A stretch of DNA of 64,000 bases from Aestuariivivens sediminicola (GCF_022662015.1 NZ_JAKMCM010000001.1:806001-870000); one strand, 5' to 3'; shown: positions 53,850 through 63,809, counted from the stretch's first letter. Notes: generated by a model not told the origin, from the letters alone. A program made the numbers and translations.

Positions 53850-56231
53850 CTATACCAGGACATCCTCCGCTACCTCTTGAATGACCCTTTCTGTTTTTAT
53901 TGATGGTGCATTATTCCCTTCGGAAAGTACGCTCCAGTTCATATTCTTCCAATATAATTCCATCCTGTCATTCTGAATGGGATCGACTACCATAAGATAG
54001 ATCCATTCATTATCGATCAGGTTCTTAATATCCGAATTGTTCAAAATGATAGTGTTTACACGTTCACGTGGCGCAGCAATTACAACGGTTAATCTTAAGG
54101 GTTTGTGGTAGAGGGACTCGTCGGATAGATGGAGTGATTCCAATGGCAATCCCATTTTTAGATCGCCGCCATTGCCCTGAACCACCCCGAAGTTCCCGGT
54201 AATATTATGGATTATTTTAGATCCGCCACCGAACACCTCATTGTCAACTGAAGCGAAGTAGTATTGATTGTTAATCCATTGTGTCACCACCATGGGGCCC
54301 TTCATAATGGCTTCCAGCGCCGCTCCTGTGTTATCCATTTCCCAATCATAGGAATGCAGGAAGCATCGTCCATCCAGAGGGGTTTTCTTAGTTAAGTTTC
54401 TTGGCCCGATTATAAATGCTGCGTTTTTTGCCAGACCCCATTCCGGTCGTGTATCGCTCCAGTTATTGGCCTTTTTAAAGGCCAGCCTCACACTGTTTTT
54501 TTCAACCCCTAGACGTTCTTGGGTGGCAGTCTGCTGTGCTTTCAAAAAGTCCGCTTTAATCTTTTCAATTCGTTTTTTATGTGAGGCAGGTACCTGGGCA
54601 TCAAATAGGTCCACTTCATCCGTTGTGGTATTGTGTTCCGCTCCGACAAAAATCGTCTGTTCCGGAATATGAATGCCATGAACATGGGCCAAAGCCTCTC
54701 TTACCACTTTCATGTTAGCCAATTTGGCCAGCATGCGAGCATTATGCCTTCCGGGGCTTGCTGCACAGGCGCCACAGTCCAAACTGGATCCATACGGATT
54801 ATTGGCCGTGTGAGCCCGGTGACCCACAAACAAAACCACCGGCGCAAATTGATCCCATCCCATAAGATCGAATGCCGTTTTTACGATAGCCACCTTATCT
54901 TCAAGTGGTATCCCGCTATCCGGTTCAGAATGCTTATGAAGGTCAGGTTCACAAACCGCCTCTAAACTGCCCTTCCATTTTCTCTTATAAAGCAACCCGG
55001 GAATAGCTGTTCTTGCAATCATTGACAAGCCATAAAACAAACCGGATCCCTCAACATAACCAAAGGCTGAGGGCAGAATGTGCTTCATTCGCTTTAAGAA
55101 GTATTTGGAAAAGGTTTTCAGGTCCATGTACTTCTTGTAATCAGCCAGTTCAGTCTGTTTACCGGGCTGCCCTATTTCTACTGTTTTATAAGCAGAATCT
55201 AAAATAGGCGGACAAGATTTTCTGGAAATACCGTCATTTAAATTTTCATAATCCATTGCAATACCAAAGAACCCTGCATATCCAAAGGTTTCATAAGGGC
55301 CCTTGGCTTCTATATGTCTTCTGATGCACTCAGATCTGGTGTCAATACAGAACACCATTTGGGCAGCGGGCGCATTACGATCATCCACATTCTTGTCAAT
55401 ATGTCTAGATCCTTCTCGGACGATATCGGTTAATTTTTTTTGCCAGCTTTGTTCCCAGGCTTTTAGCCATGCATACTGAATCTTAAGTACAGACAGCTGA
55501 TCATGCACTATCTTTGGCTCCGGCCGGATGGAAAGGTTCTGTTTTATGGTAATCCACAGTCGAACCGCCAAATACTCCGTCAGGTTGATAGGATACGCCT
55601 TTTGCCAGGCCGTATTGGCCTCGCTTCTGTAATTAATATACCCTACCCAACCCGGCAGTGCCGCTAACTGTGCAGTAAAGATGCTCAGATAATCCTCCTC
55701 TTTATACCTACTCAATGCCATTTCAATAGCCAATTCCGGGGATTCAGGTATATCATTCAGGGTTTTAAATCCCAGTTCCTGGTCATAAATAGCAAGTCGT
55801 CTCCACGCCCTGAAAAATCCCAATTCCCGATTGGGCATGTCCCATTCTGACAATCCCTCATCCAAAAATGCCGCCAGCCATTTGCTCGTAAGCTTATCAA
55901 TACTTGAGGATTTCGGACTTATCTGAATGGCTTCAGAGGCCTCTAAAAATTCCAGGCTTTCCTCCGGAGTTCGTTTAGAACCCTGCTCACGCAATAATGT
56001 TCGAATGACATCTCGATTGATCTCGCCAGAATTCCAGGCGTCTTTATAGACAGAAGCCTTCGGAAAAACACGAGCGCCCAGGTTTTCTGATGCTTGTTTT
56101 ACGGCTTTTTCAAAATGTGAGCCTTCATAACCCGATAAGGGGTTTGATGTTACAAAAGCGTAAAGAGGCCAGGTCTTGCCTACCGCTTTCGAGGCTTCTA
56201 AGATCGTATCATGTAATTGTCGGTGATTCAT
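53850..56231 (-). CDS. dabA: DabA inorganic-carbon transporter subunit (DUF2309/YbcC)
   Basis: The 793-residue protein is of the DabA family with the beta-carbonic-anhydrase-like zinc site: Cys and Asp in 'MVFCIDTRSECIRRHIE' (around residue 290), and His and Cys in 'FVGHRAHTANNPYGSSLDCGAC' (around residue 470). DabA is a cytoplasmic-face subunit that, with DabB, drives one-way hydration of CO2 to bicarbonate using a cation gradient. It is the last gene of the operon, 29 bases after dabB. Presence in a heterotroph-like genome suggests a role in anaplerotic bicarbonate supply. Confidence 0.96.
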   Translation of the reverse strand: MNHRQLHDTILEASKAVGKTWPLYAFVTSNPLSGYEGSHFEKAVKQASENLGARVFPKASVYKDAWNSGEINRDVIRTLLREQGSKRTPEESLEFLEASEAIQISPKSSSIDKLTSKWLAAFLDEGLSEWDMPNRELGFFRAWRRLAIYDQELGFKTLNDIPESPELAIEMALSRYKEEDYLSIFTAQLAALPGWVGYINYRSEANTAWQKAYPINLTEYLAVRLWITIKQNLSIRPEPKIVHDQLSVLKIQYAWLKAWEQSWQKKLTDIVREGSRHIDKNVDDRNAPAAQMVFCIDTRSECIRRHIEAKGPYETFGYAGFFGIAMDYENLNDGISRKSCPPILDSAYKTVEIGQPGKQTELADYKKYMDLKTFSKYFLKRMKHILPSAFGYVEGSGLFYGLSMIARTAIPGLLYKRKWKGSLEAVCEPDLHKHSEPDSGIPLEDKVAIVKTAFDLMGWDQFAPVVLFVGHRAHTANNPYGSSLDCGACAASPGRHNARMLAKLANMKVVREALAHVHGIHIPEQTIFVGAEHNTTTDEVDLFDAQVPASHKKRIEKIKADFLKAQQTATQERLGVEKNSVRLAFKKANNWSDTRPEWGLAKNAAFIIGPRNLTKKTPLDGRCFLHSYDWEMDNTGAALEAIMKGPMVVTQWINNQYYFASVDNEVFGGGSKIIHNITGNFGVVQGNGGDLKMGLPLESLHLSDESLYHKPLRLTVVIAAPRERVNTIILNNSDIKNLIDNEWIYLMVVDPIQNDRMELYWKNMNWSVLSEGNNAPSIKTERVIQEVAEDVLV

Positions 56232-56260
56232 AATGTTCTGTTTTTAATGACTAACCTATT

Positions 56261-57742
56261 CTAATTTAAAATGGTCCTCTTGTTGGGTTGGGTTATATTA
56301 AGGAGTTTCACGTAAAGCCAGGGTACCCGGCGATAAACGCCAAGTTTCATAATAAAGAACCCCATAAGAAAAACAAGCCCAAACAGTATTTGCACACCGG
56401 AAAGAGGCAGAGCTGCTGTTTCTATGGCTGTTTTGGTCAGAATCAATGTTATGCCATTAAATAACATCGCATAAATGACAATCCCACTAAAAAATAATAG
56501 CGGCGGGATGACTATTTTTTGGAATAATGAAAATACCCGCTGTTTTACAATATTGTATGTCATTTGCCCCACAGTTATAGCTACAATGAGTGTTAAAAAC
56601 ACGCTACTGTCTAAAGCCTGGCCTTTGCCTGTTAAGGTGGTAAACAGAAGTGCTCCGAGAACACCGTAAACCAGGACTAACAATCCTTGAGGCACATTGA
56701 TTCTTATTTCGGGTGCCCGTTTCGGTTCGGATAATGCAATACTTTCTCCTGCCGAGAGAAACAAGTAAGCCTTATAAAAACCGTGAAGGATAAGATGCAC
56801 GATGGCCGCGTTAAAAAAGCCCAATCCGCATTGCATGATCATAAATCCCATTTGAGCAATGGTGGAACAGGCTAATTTCTGTTTGACATGCACCTGTAAC
56901 AATTTGGCAAACTGTGCTATTATCGCCGTCAGACCTCCGATAAGGAACAACAGATCGAAGGTCCCTGAGGCTAGTATCAATACAGAAAACAGGGTCAACA
57001 AGATACCACCACCATTAACAAAACCGGCATGCATCAGAGCAGAGGCTGGTGTTGGTGCCGTCATGGCGGAAAGGAGCCAGCGATGGAAAGGAAATACGGC
57101 AGACTGGATGATGGCGGCCAAAACAATACACAGGGCTGCAAGCACATTGATATAACCAGGCAGGTCCTCAATAGCTGATAACAGCCCCGCTAAGGTAAAC
57201 TCCCCTGCATGAAACGCCATTAACAACAGACCAAAGGTTAAACATAAAGTGCTCGCTAAAAAATACCTTCTGGTAAACTTAGCAGCCTGTACAGCATCAT
57301 TCCAATCGGATTTAATGCCTATCAACTGCGCCATAAACAGTCCCATTGCCAGCCAGCTTAGTATTAAGGGTACAACATGATTTGAGAAGACCAAAAGCAT
57401 GACCGAAATGGTAAACCCGAAAGCGTATCCTATAAATACACCCTGTCTTTTAAAGCCTCTGAGATAGTCCTCAGAGTAACTGCTAATAAGAGCGCTAAAA
57501 AAGGTAACCACCACCCAGATGAGTAAAGTGAAGGCATCAAATCTAAAGTAATCCCCGAAAAGGTATGTGTCATTTTCAGGTGTGAATAGAAGCAGCCATA
57601 TCACAAATACAAAGCAGGTTATCCATAGTAAACCAGAATGCATTTTATTAACTAATCCAGCATATGCATCCGTACCCGAGATTTCCTCCTGTTGGTGTGG
57701 TTCTAAGACATGCGGTAAAGAGCGATTCATCAACTGTTTCAT
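56261..57742 (-). CDS. dabB: DabB membrane subunit (NuoL-like, cation channel)
   Basis: The 493-residue protein is polytopic, with about 13 helices, of the NuoL/MrpA proton-conducting transporter family: 'AAIIQSAVFPFHRWLLSAMTAPTPASALMHAGFVNGGGILL', 'QVHVKQKLACSTIAQMGFMIMQCGLG', 'ILHGFYKAYLFLSAG'. Next to dabA, the DUF2309 partner, it forms the DAB inorganic carbon pump, supplying the cation gradient. It is short relative to NuoL because the C-terminal extension is absent, as in DabB. The operon order is 104-aa gene, 54-aa gene, dabB, dabA. Confidence 0.95.
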   Translation of the reverse strand: MKQLMNRSLPHVLEPHQQEEISGTDAYAGLVNKMHSGLLWITCFVFVIWLLLFTPENDTYLFGDYFRFDAFTLLIWVVVTFFSALISSYSEDYLRGFKRQGVFIGYAFGFTISVMLLVFSNHVVPLILSWLAMGLFMAQLIGIKSDWNDAVQAAKFTRRYFLASTLCLTFGLLLMAFHAGEFTLAGLLSAIEDLPGYINVLAALCIVLAAIIQSAVFPFHRWLLSAMTAPTPASALMHAGFVNGGGILLTLFSVLILASGTFDLLFLIGGLTAIIAQFAKLLQVHVKQKLACSTIAQMGFMIMQCGLGFFNAAIVHLILHGFYKAYLFLSAGESIALSEPKRAPEIRINVPQGLLVLVYGVLGALLFTTLTGKGQALDSSVFLTLIVAITVGQMTYNIVKQRVFSLFQKIVIPPLLFFSGIVIYAMLFNGITLILTKTAIETAALPLSGVQILFGLVFLMGFFIMKLGVYRRVPWLYVKLLNITQPNKRTILN

Positions 57743-57748
57743 ATCGGT

Positions 57749-57913
57749 TTATTTTGAGGCCCTGAGTCTTCCAATAAATACCAGAACGAGAATAAACGCA
57801 CAAACCAGGAGTTTGTTAAAAAATACAGCATCCAGGGAAAAGGCAGACCAAGTGAAAAAGATTAAGGTGATTAAACCTATAATTGGTAATAATAATAGTT
57901 TATACATATTCAT
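57749..57913 (-). CDS. Small membrane protein in the dab operon (54 aa)
   Basis: A minus-strand ATG frame encodes 54 residues beginning MNMYKLLLLPIIGLITLIFF and ending GRLRASK. Two hydrophobic segments (about 5-24 and 30-48) with a WSAFSLDAVF turn look like a helical hairpin, with a basic C-terminus in the cytoplasm. It lies between the 104-residue gene and dabB, 6 bases upstream of dabB, so it is surely in the operon. No known family. Possible small accessory subunit of the Dab complex. Confidence 0.7.
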   Translation of the reverse strand: MNMYKLLLLPIIGLITLIFFTWSAFSLDAVFFNKLLVCAFILVLVFIGRLRASK

Positions 57914-57921
57914 AGTTTTAA

Positions 57922-58236
57922 TTATACTTCTTCTGCTAATGAAATTTCCAGGTGTCCATTAATCCTCAACATGCCACCCATGGCCCGTACTTTATTGATA
58001 AATTCCTTGGCTACTATTTTTTCATTCTGAAGCTCCTCGATTCGACTGTTGAGTTCTGTGGTTTCACAGTGGTGATTTCCTTCCCAGATCTTTAACCTGT
58101 GGATTTTGTGAAAATTGATCTTTTCATCGATTAAAGCACTGACGACATCGCTAGCCTCTGAAGGCGTAAACGCTCCATCCACTAACTTGATTTTTTGTTC
58201 AACTTGTTCTAATTGTTCTAATACTTGTGTTTCCAT
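57922..58236 (-). CDS. Hypothetical protein, first gene of the dab operon
   Basis: The 104-residue soluble protein starts METQVLEQLEQVEQKIKLVDGAF. It has an N-terminal coiled-coil-like stretch, a compact middle ('SEASDVVSALIDEKINFHKIHRLKIWEGNHHCETTELNSRIEELQ') and a second heptad-like helix, followed by 'INKVRAMGGMLRINGHLEISLAEEV'. The 'HHCE' cluster could bind a metal. It is positioned first in the dab operon and could be a regulatory or assembly partner of DabAB. I recognise no family. Confidence 0.75.
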   Translation of the reverse strand: METQVLEQLEQVEQKIKLVDGAFTPSEASDVVSALIDEKINFHKIHRLKIWEGNHHCETTELNSRIEELQNEKIVAKEFINKVRAMGGMLRINGHLEISLAEEV

Positions 58237-58295
58237 AATTTATTGTTTTAAAAATTCGGCACAAAGTTTATAACTTTTTTCCATATATTTTTATT

Positions 58296-58303
58296 TATAT
58301 TTG
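58296..58303 (+). promoter_or_regulatory. Probable -7 element TATATTTG of the LysR gene
   Basis: An exact TAnnTTTG match in the 91-base divergent region, 24 bases before the LysR start codon. Confidence 0.55.
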
Positions 58304-58327
58304 TTATGCTTTATATAAAATTTATTT

Positions 58328-59251
58328 ATGAATTATACTTTGCATCAACTTCAGATATTTCTGAAAATAGCGCAACTGGAGAGTATCACTAAAGCAGCGG
58401 AAGAGCTTCATCTCACCCAACCTGCCGTATCCATCCAACTCAGGAATTTTCAGGATCAGTTTGCCATTCCGCTTACAGAGGTTGTCGGTAGAAAGCTTTA
58501 TATCACGCATTTTGGAAAGGAAATTGCCGGTATTGCGCAAAAAATTATTGACGAAGTGCATACCATAAATTATAGGACCTTAGCCTTTCAAGGCATGTTA
58601 TCCGGACGGTTAAAACTATCCATTGCCTCTACCGGGAAATACGTGATGCCCTATTTTCTTTCCGATTTTATGAGACAACACAGCGCACTGGAATTGAACA
58701 TGGATGTTACGAACAAACTCAAGGTTGTTGAAGACCTGGAAAACAATACTACGGACTTAGCTTTGGTCTCCGTCCTACCTGAGAAACTGGATGTCCATAA
58801 CATCGAGCTCATGGAAAACAGACTTTTTTTTGTAGGCAGTTCGAAATTACAATTTGAAAAAAAATATACGACAAAAGCACTGTTTGAACGCTTTCCTCTC
58901 ATTTACAGAGAACATGGTTCGGCCACTCGAAATGCTATGGAGGCCTTTATTAACAAAAGTGACTTTTCCGGATTGAAAAAAATCGAACTCACCTCGAACG
59001 AGGCGGTCAAACAGGCCGTCATATCCGGTTTAGGCTGCTCTATTATGCCCTTAATCGGTTTAAGGAATGAAATGATGAACGGTGATCTGCAAATCATTCC
59101 CGTTAAAGGCTTACCCATTAGAACAACATGGAATTTGATCTGGTTGAAATCCAAAAAACTGTCGCCTGCCGCCTTAGCCTACCTCGATTATATTACAGCT
59201 CAGAAACATACCATAATAAAGGACAAATTTTCCTGGATCAACAAGTATTGA
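58328..59251 (+). CDS. LysR-type regulator divergent from the dab operon (CbbR/CmpR-like context)
   Basis: The 307-residue protein has an N-terminal LysR helix-turn-helix ('LHQLQIFLKIAQLESITKAAEELHLTQPAVSIQLRNFQDQFAIPL') and a periplasmic-binding-protein-like effector domain. The 91-base divergent gap to the dab operon suggests it controls dab, as CbbR/CmpR-type LysR proteins control carbon-fixation or bicarbonate genes in other bacteria. The effector is unknown. Confidence 0.92.
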   Translation: MNYTLHQLQIFLKIAQLESITKAAEELHLTQPAVSIQLRNFQDQFAIPLTEVVGRKLYITHFGKEIAGIAQKIIDEVHTINYRTLAFQGMLSGRLKLSIASTGKYVMPYFLSDFMRQHSALELNMDVTNKLKVVEDLENNTTDLALVSVLPEKLDVHNIELMENRLFFVGSSKLQFEKKYTTKALFERFPLIYREHGSATRNAMEAFINKSDFSGLKKIELTSNEAVKQAVISGLGCSIMPLIGLRNEMMNGDLQIIPVKGLPIRTTWNLIWLKSKKLSPAALAYLDYITAQKHTIIKDKFSWINKY

Positions 59252-59494
59252 TTCAATTTTAAAAAAGACCATTCCGTCGCATAAATACAACTTTAAAATG
59301 GCTAAAAATGGTCCTGAAAAAGGTTGAGAACGCGGTAAATGTATAAAGATGGTCTATCATTTAACGCTTCATCTGACCTGCAGATACGGGAATCCCTAAC
59401 TTCTTTCTGTTCTTCAATCTTATGCCGTAAATTAGGTGTTGATCCCCTCGTTATTTCCCGTCCAATTGATTAGTTTTATATAAACATATGCGGT
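59252..59494. other. Intergenic region without recognised features
   Basis: 243 bases between the LysR gene and the GH9 gene. No coding potential was seen. It presumably holds the GH9 promoter. Confidence 0.4.
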
Positions 59495-61285
59495 ATGAGA
59501 CCTTTGATTCAACTATTTCGAATTATAATCCTAATTGCATTAGCCCTTGTAACACATCACATTCAGGCAGCATCCGATATGGAAATCAGGGTGAATCTGA
59601 GAGGCTACCCAAGCCACATGCCCAAAACCGCTCTCCTGTTGAGTAAAAGCGCCTTGGAAGCTCCCACCTTAATCCTGATGGATGCGACAGGCACCATGCG
59701 CGGCACCTATAAGGGGGTTCTGCATAGCACCCACTGGTATCCATTTTCGCATTACTATACTTTTGACTTTTCAGATTTTCAGGATGAAGGATCCTATTAC
59801 TTTCAACTTAAAGGCAGTGGCATCACCAGTCATAATTTTATTATCGGTCCCTATCCGAAGTGGCAGGAAGATGTCGTTGGGTTTATCAGAACCCAGCGCT
59901 GCGGTTTCAACCCTTACACAGGGGCGTTTTGTCATCAAAAAGACGGACTCAGTTTTTATGGTAAACGACCGGATAGCACCCGCATTGATGCTACCGGCGG
60001 ATGGCATGATGCCGGCGACCAATTAAAATATTTAATAACCGGGAGCAATACGACGGCCCGACTGCTCATGGCCTTTCAAATGAAACCCGATCAGTTTAAG
60101 GATGAGTACAATGCCAAAGGGCTGATTGGGGCGAACGATCTGCCCGATATTCTGGATGAAGCCCGCTGGGGCCTGGAATGGCTGTTGAAATTACATCCCG
60201 CCCCGGATGAGTTATACCACCAGGTTGCTGACGACAGGGACCACCGGGGGTTTAAACTGCCTCATGAAGACAATGCCGACTATGGGTGGGGGGCCAATAG
60301 TTTTCGGCCCGTTTATTACGCCACGGGACAACCCCAGGGGCTTTCTGAATATCAAAGCCAGGCAACGGGAATTGCCAATTTGGCCGGGCGCTCTGCTGCC
60401 ACACTTGCGCTTGGCTATGAGGTGTTTAGTACATTCGAAGCGCACAAAGGATTTGCCGATGAGTGCCTCAAAGCGGCACATGAGCTCTATGCCATGGGAA
60501 GAAGGCAGGAAGGCTTCCAGCAAGGGAACAGTTACGGCGCGCCCTACCGCTATGAAGAAAATACCTGGGCTGATGATATGGAATGGGCCGCTGCCTTACT
60601 CTACAGGATTACCAAAAAAAAACCATTTCTCGACGCGGCCAGAGCCTATGCCAAAAGGATTGGAACCTGGTCCTGGATGGAACGCGATACCGCCCGTCAC
60701 TATGAGATGTATCCTTTTGTGAATATGGGACATTATGCCCTATGGCAGTCCGGGACTTCAAATGATAAAAAGGAGGCCATTGCCTATTATGAACACAATT
60801 TAGAGCAAATTGAGAAGAGCGCCGCAGAGAATCCCTATGGTGTCGGTCATTTATTTATATGGTGTTCCAATAATCTGGCGGCTGCCGTCGCTACTCAGGC
60901 CATGCTCTATGAAGACATGACCGGTTCGAAAAAATACCGTACGCTGATGCAAAACCATATGAACTGGCTTTTGGGGCTGAACCCCTGGAATTCGAGCATG
61001 ATTACGGAAATTCCCGAAAATGCAGATACACCGGTGGATGTGCACATGCCATTCTGGAAGATAAAAAAAGAAGCCATAAAAGGGAGCCTGGTGGATGGTC
61101 CGATCTGGACATCCATACTCGACAACATGATCGGTATTGAGTTGTCCGCCCCGGATGAATATGCCCATTTGCAACCCCAACATATAAAATACCATGACGA
61201 CTGGGCTGACTACAGCACCAATGAACCCACCTTGGACGGTTCGGCTGAATTGCTTTTAATTTTAACCGCATTGAGCAAGGACTAA
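59495..61285 (+). CDS. GH9 family glycoside hydrolase (CelD_N plus GH9 barrel)
   Basis: The 596-residue protein has a signal peptide (MRPLIQLFRIIILIALALVTHHIQA). An N-terminal Ig-like CelD_N domain ('EIRVNLRGYPSHMPKTALLLSK') is followed by the GH9 (alpha/alpha)6 barrel with the catalytic Asp region 'GGWHDAGDQLKY' and the C-terminal Glu region 'NEPTLDGSAELL'. GH9 enzymes cleave beta-1,4-glucans such as cellulose, or related exo-glucosaminides. The substrate is not certain. A two-component regulator gene lies 216 bases downstream on the same strand. Confidence 0.92.
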   Translation: MRPLIQLFRIIILIALALVTHHIQAASDMEIRVNLRGYPSHMPKTALLLSKSALEAPTLILMDATGTMRGTYKGVLHSTHWYPFSHYYTFDFSDFQDEGSYYFQLKGSGITSHNFIIGPYPKWQEDVVGFIRTQRCGFNPYTGAFCHQKDGLSFYGKRPDSTRIDATGGWHDAGDQLKYLITGSNTTARLLMAFQMKPDQFKDEYNAKGLIGANDLPDILDEARWGLEWLLKLHPAPDELYHQVADDRDHRGFKLPHEDNADYGWGANSFRPVYYATGQPQGLSEYQSQATGIANLAGRSAATLALGYEVFSTFEAHKGFADECLKAAHELYAMGRRQEGFQQGNSYGAPYRYEENTWADDMEWAAALLYRITKKKPFLDAARAYAKRIGTWSWMERDTARHYEMYPFVNMGHYALWQSGTSNDKKEAIAYYEHNLEQIEKSAAENPYGVGHLFIWCSNNLAAAVATQAMLYEDMTGSKKYRTLMQNHMNWLLGLNPWNSSMITEIPENADTPVDVHMPFWKIKKEAIKGSLVDGPIWTSILDNMIGIELSAPDEYAHLQPQHIKYHDDWADYSTNEPTLDGSAELLLILTALSKD

Positions 61286-61501
61286 AATTGCACTTGTCAT
61301 TCTCTTATTGCTCTCCCATAATACATCTCACCGCTGCAGATGGTATTACTCTTCGTGGTGCTAAGCTCAGATCCGGAACCTAAGGGACTGATATTAATCA
61401 TTGCCAAAAAAAACAGTCTCCAGTATTTTTAGAGCCTGAGTCTCTAAAACTGTTTTACCATCAAAGCAATTGAACATCTGTTACAGAAACTAAATAAAGG
61501 A

Positions 61502-63601
61502 TTGACCCAATATGTTTATCAATCTGATGATACTTCGGATAACATTATCCTGAAAATAACATGGCTTTTACTCAATATAGGCGGTCTCCTGTTCTTGTTG
61601 CCCTTTACCTTTATCTATGGTTTCACCTCAGGACCAGTGGTGTTTGTCATGAACATCATTTTTTGTCTGGGTCTGATGATACCCCTGATGATCTTTCATT
61701 TCCATAGAAGAAACATTGAATCATTTGCATTTGCAACCCAACTCATCCTGGTTGTAATGACGTCCATAAAGGTCTACCTAATGGGTGGACTGCTTAACGT
61801 GGGTACGCCTGTTTATGTGGGACTAATGGCCCCTATATATGCACTTACACTTCCCAATAAAAAAAGAGCTGTCTTTATTTTTATCTTTTTCATAGTGTCC
61901 CTGATCATAGCTACCTTACTTAATCCTCATGGCCCTGACGATCATCTTTTTGCCCACTATTTTGTCGGATTACTTATTTTTTCGTCCTTCACCTTCTTTA
62001 CGCTCTACTATTATACGACCCAATTACAGAGGATCAAAGCACAAGAAAAAAAACGGGTAAAGGATCTGGATGAGCTAAGGACTAAATTTTACACCCATAT
62101 CACCCATGAATTCCGAACGCCTGTTAATATCATTGCCGGTATGGTAGATCAGATGAAGAAGAACCCTTCCAAATGGCTCAATGAAGGTCATAGTATCGTG
62201 AAACGAAACAGTAGAAATCTCATCAGCCTTACGGATAAATTGCTTGACCTTTCAAAATTAAAGGCCGGCTCCATGCCATTGAACTTTATCCAGGATGACA
62301 TTGTATTGTATATTGAATATCTTGTCGAGTCCTTCCACTCCCTCGCCGCAGTAAAACATATAAAACTCTCCTTTTCTGCTGAACCGAAAACCATCCGGAT
62401 GGATTTCGATCCGGACAAAATTCATGATATCATTTACAATTTAATCTCCAATGCCATTAAATTCACTCCCGACAGGGGTTCCGTAAAAATAGGTCTCACA
62501 AGAATTGAAGACTATAGCTTCGTGTTAAAGGTTAAAGATACCGGTATCGGCATTCCCAAGGATCAATTGCATCGCATTTTTGACCCCTATTTCCAGGCTA
62601 AAAACCATCTTGAAACCCTTAAGGAAGGTTCCGGTTTAGGCCTTTCGTTAACCAGGGAAATCGTGAAACTCCTTGACGGGACCATACAGGTCAACAGCAT
62701 CTACAACAAAGGATCCCTGTTCACCGTTACCCTGCCCATTACCAATAGGGCGCCCATAGCACAACTTCCATTGCCGCCCAAAGCATCACATGATGGCTCG
62801 GTCATGTTGCATACCCCGGCGGTTGAAAGGCAGGACACTAACCAACTTACTTTGCTTATTGTTGAAGATAATACTGATGTTATACGCTATCTCCAGTCCC
62901 TGCTGGCCCCTTACTATCACCTGGAAGTAGCAGGAAATGGATTTGAAGGGCTGAACAGAAGCCTGGAGATCATTCCGGATCTCATTATAAGCGATGTTAT
63001 GATGCCGGTTATGGACGGGTTCACCATGTGTAAAAAGTTAAAGGAAAACATCAGAACAAGTCACATCCCCATCGTGCTTTTAACAGCTCGGGTGGATTCC
63101 GATTCGCGTAATGAAGGCCTTAAGTGCGGTGCCGACGCGTACTTGAATAAACCCTTTAATCAGGAAGAACTATTCATAAGAATAAATAAGCTCATCGCTT
63201 TGAGACATCAGCTTCAACTGCGCTACCGATCGGTACATCAGGAACAGCTCAGTTCGGATACTATGGTACGTTCAGACAGATGCAAAGAAGACCAGTTCAT
63301 ACATGAGGTCCATACCATTCTAAAGGCCCATTTAGCTGATGAAGAATTTGGGATTAAAGCCTTATGTCGATCTCTGGGGATGAGCCGAGCCCAATTATAC
63401 CGCAAATTTTCCGCTCTTACAAACACTACCGTATACTGTTACCTGCGTACCCTAAGACTAAAAAAAGCCAGAGAACTGCTTCTCACCACCAATCGCAATG
63501 TCACTGAAGTGGCCTACGATACCGGTTTTAAAAACCTCTCCCATTTCAGTAGGACCTTTGCCAAAGAATTTGGTCATGCCCCCAGTAAGACCAAAATCTG
63601 A
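61502..63601 (+). CDS. One-protein hybrid two-component regulator (TM sensor, HK, REC, AraC HTH)
   Basis: The 699-residue protein has about six N-terminal membrane helices (1-190), a HisKA domain with phospho-acceptor His202 in 'HEFRTPVN', an HATPase domain ('NLISNAIKFTP', 'DTGIGIPKDQLHRIFDPYF', 'GSGLGLSLTREIV'), a receiver with Asp498 in 'SDVMMPVMDG' and Lys in 'LNKPF', and a C-terminal AraC-type HTH (about 600-699). This resembles a hybrid two-component system without the large periplasmic sensor domain of classic HTCS. It starts at TTG: no ATG is available before the first helices, and the frame is open to 61448. It probably regulates the adjacent GH9 and downstream genes. Confidence 0.9.
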   Translation: MTQYVYQSDDTSDNIILKITWLLLNIGGLLFLLPFTFIYGFTSGPVVFVMNIIFCLGLMIPLMIFHFHRRNIESFAFATQLILVVMTSIKVYLMGGLLNVGTPVYVGLMAPIYALTLPNKKRAVFIFIFFIVSLIIATLLNPHGPDDHLFAHYFVGLLIFSSFTFFTLYYYTTQLQRIKAQEKKRVKDLDELRTKFYTHITHEFRTPVNIIAGMVDQMKKNPSKWLNEGHSIVKRNSRNLISLTDKLLDLSKLKAGSMPLNFIQDDIVLYIEYLVESFHSLAAVKHIKLSFSAEPKTIRMDFDPDKIHDIIYNLISNAIKFTPDRGSVKIGLTRIEDYSFVLKVKDTGIGIPKDQLHRIFDPYFQAKNHLETLKEGSGLGLSLTREIVKLLDGTIQVNSIYNKGSLFTVTLPITNRAPIAQLPLPPKASHDGSVMLHTPAVERQDTNQLTLLIVEDNTDVIRYLQSLLAPYYHLEVAGNGFEGLNRSLEIIPDLIISDVMMPVMDGFTMCKKLKENIRTSHIPIVLLTARVDSDSRNEGLKCGADAYLNKPFNQEELFIRINKLIALRHQLQLRYRSVHQEQLSSDTMVRSDRCKEDQFIHEVHTILKAHLADEEFGIKALCRSLGMSRAQLYRKFSALTNTTVYCYLRTLRLKKARELLLTTNRNVTEVAYDTGFKNLSHFSRTFAKEFGHAPSKTKI

Positions 63602-63809
63602 AATGGTGGCTTTAATAGTGTTCATTTGCATTACATTCTGAGACGTTCAGGCAAACATTTGATACTTAAAAACAAGCCCTTACGGGAAAAGAGAATTAAT
63701 TTTCCAATTGAAAATCAATTAGGTTCAGGTCAGGGCCCTTGGGTATAAACCTATATACCTCTGTCTTCTGAACCGGTGAATATTACAATAAACTTAAAAC
63801 TAGTGTCTC
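63602..63809. other. Intergenic region without recognised features
   Basis: 208 bases between the regulator and the last partial gene. No hairpin or promoter match was convincing. Confidence 0.35.
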
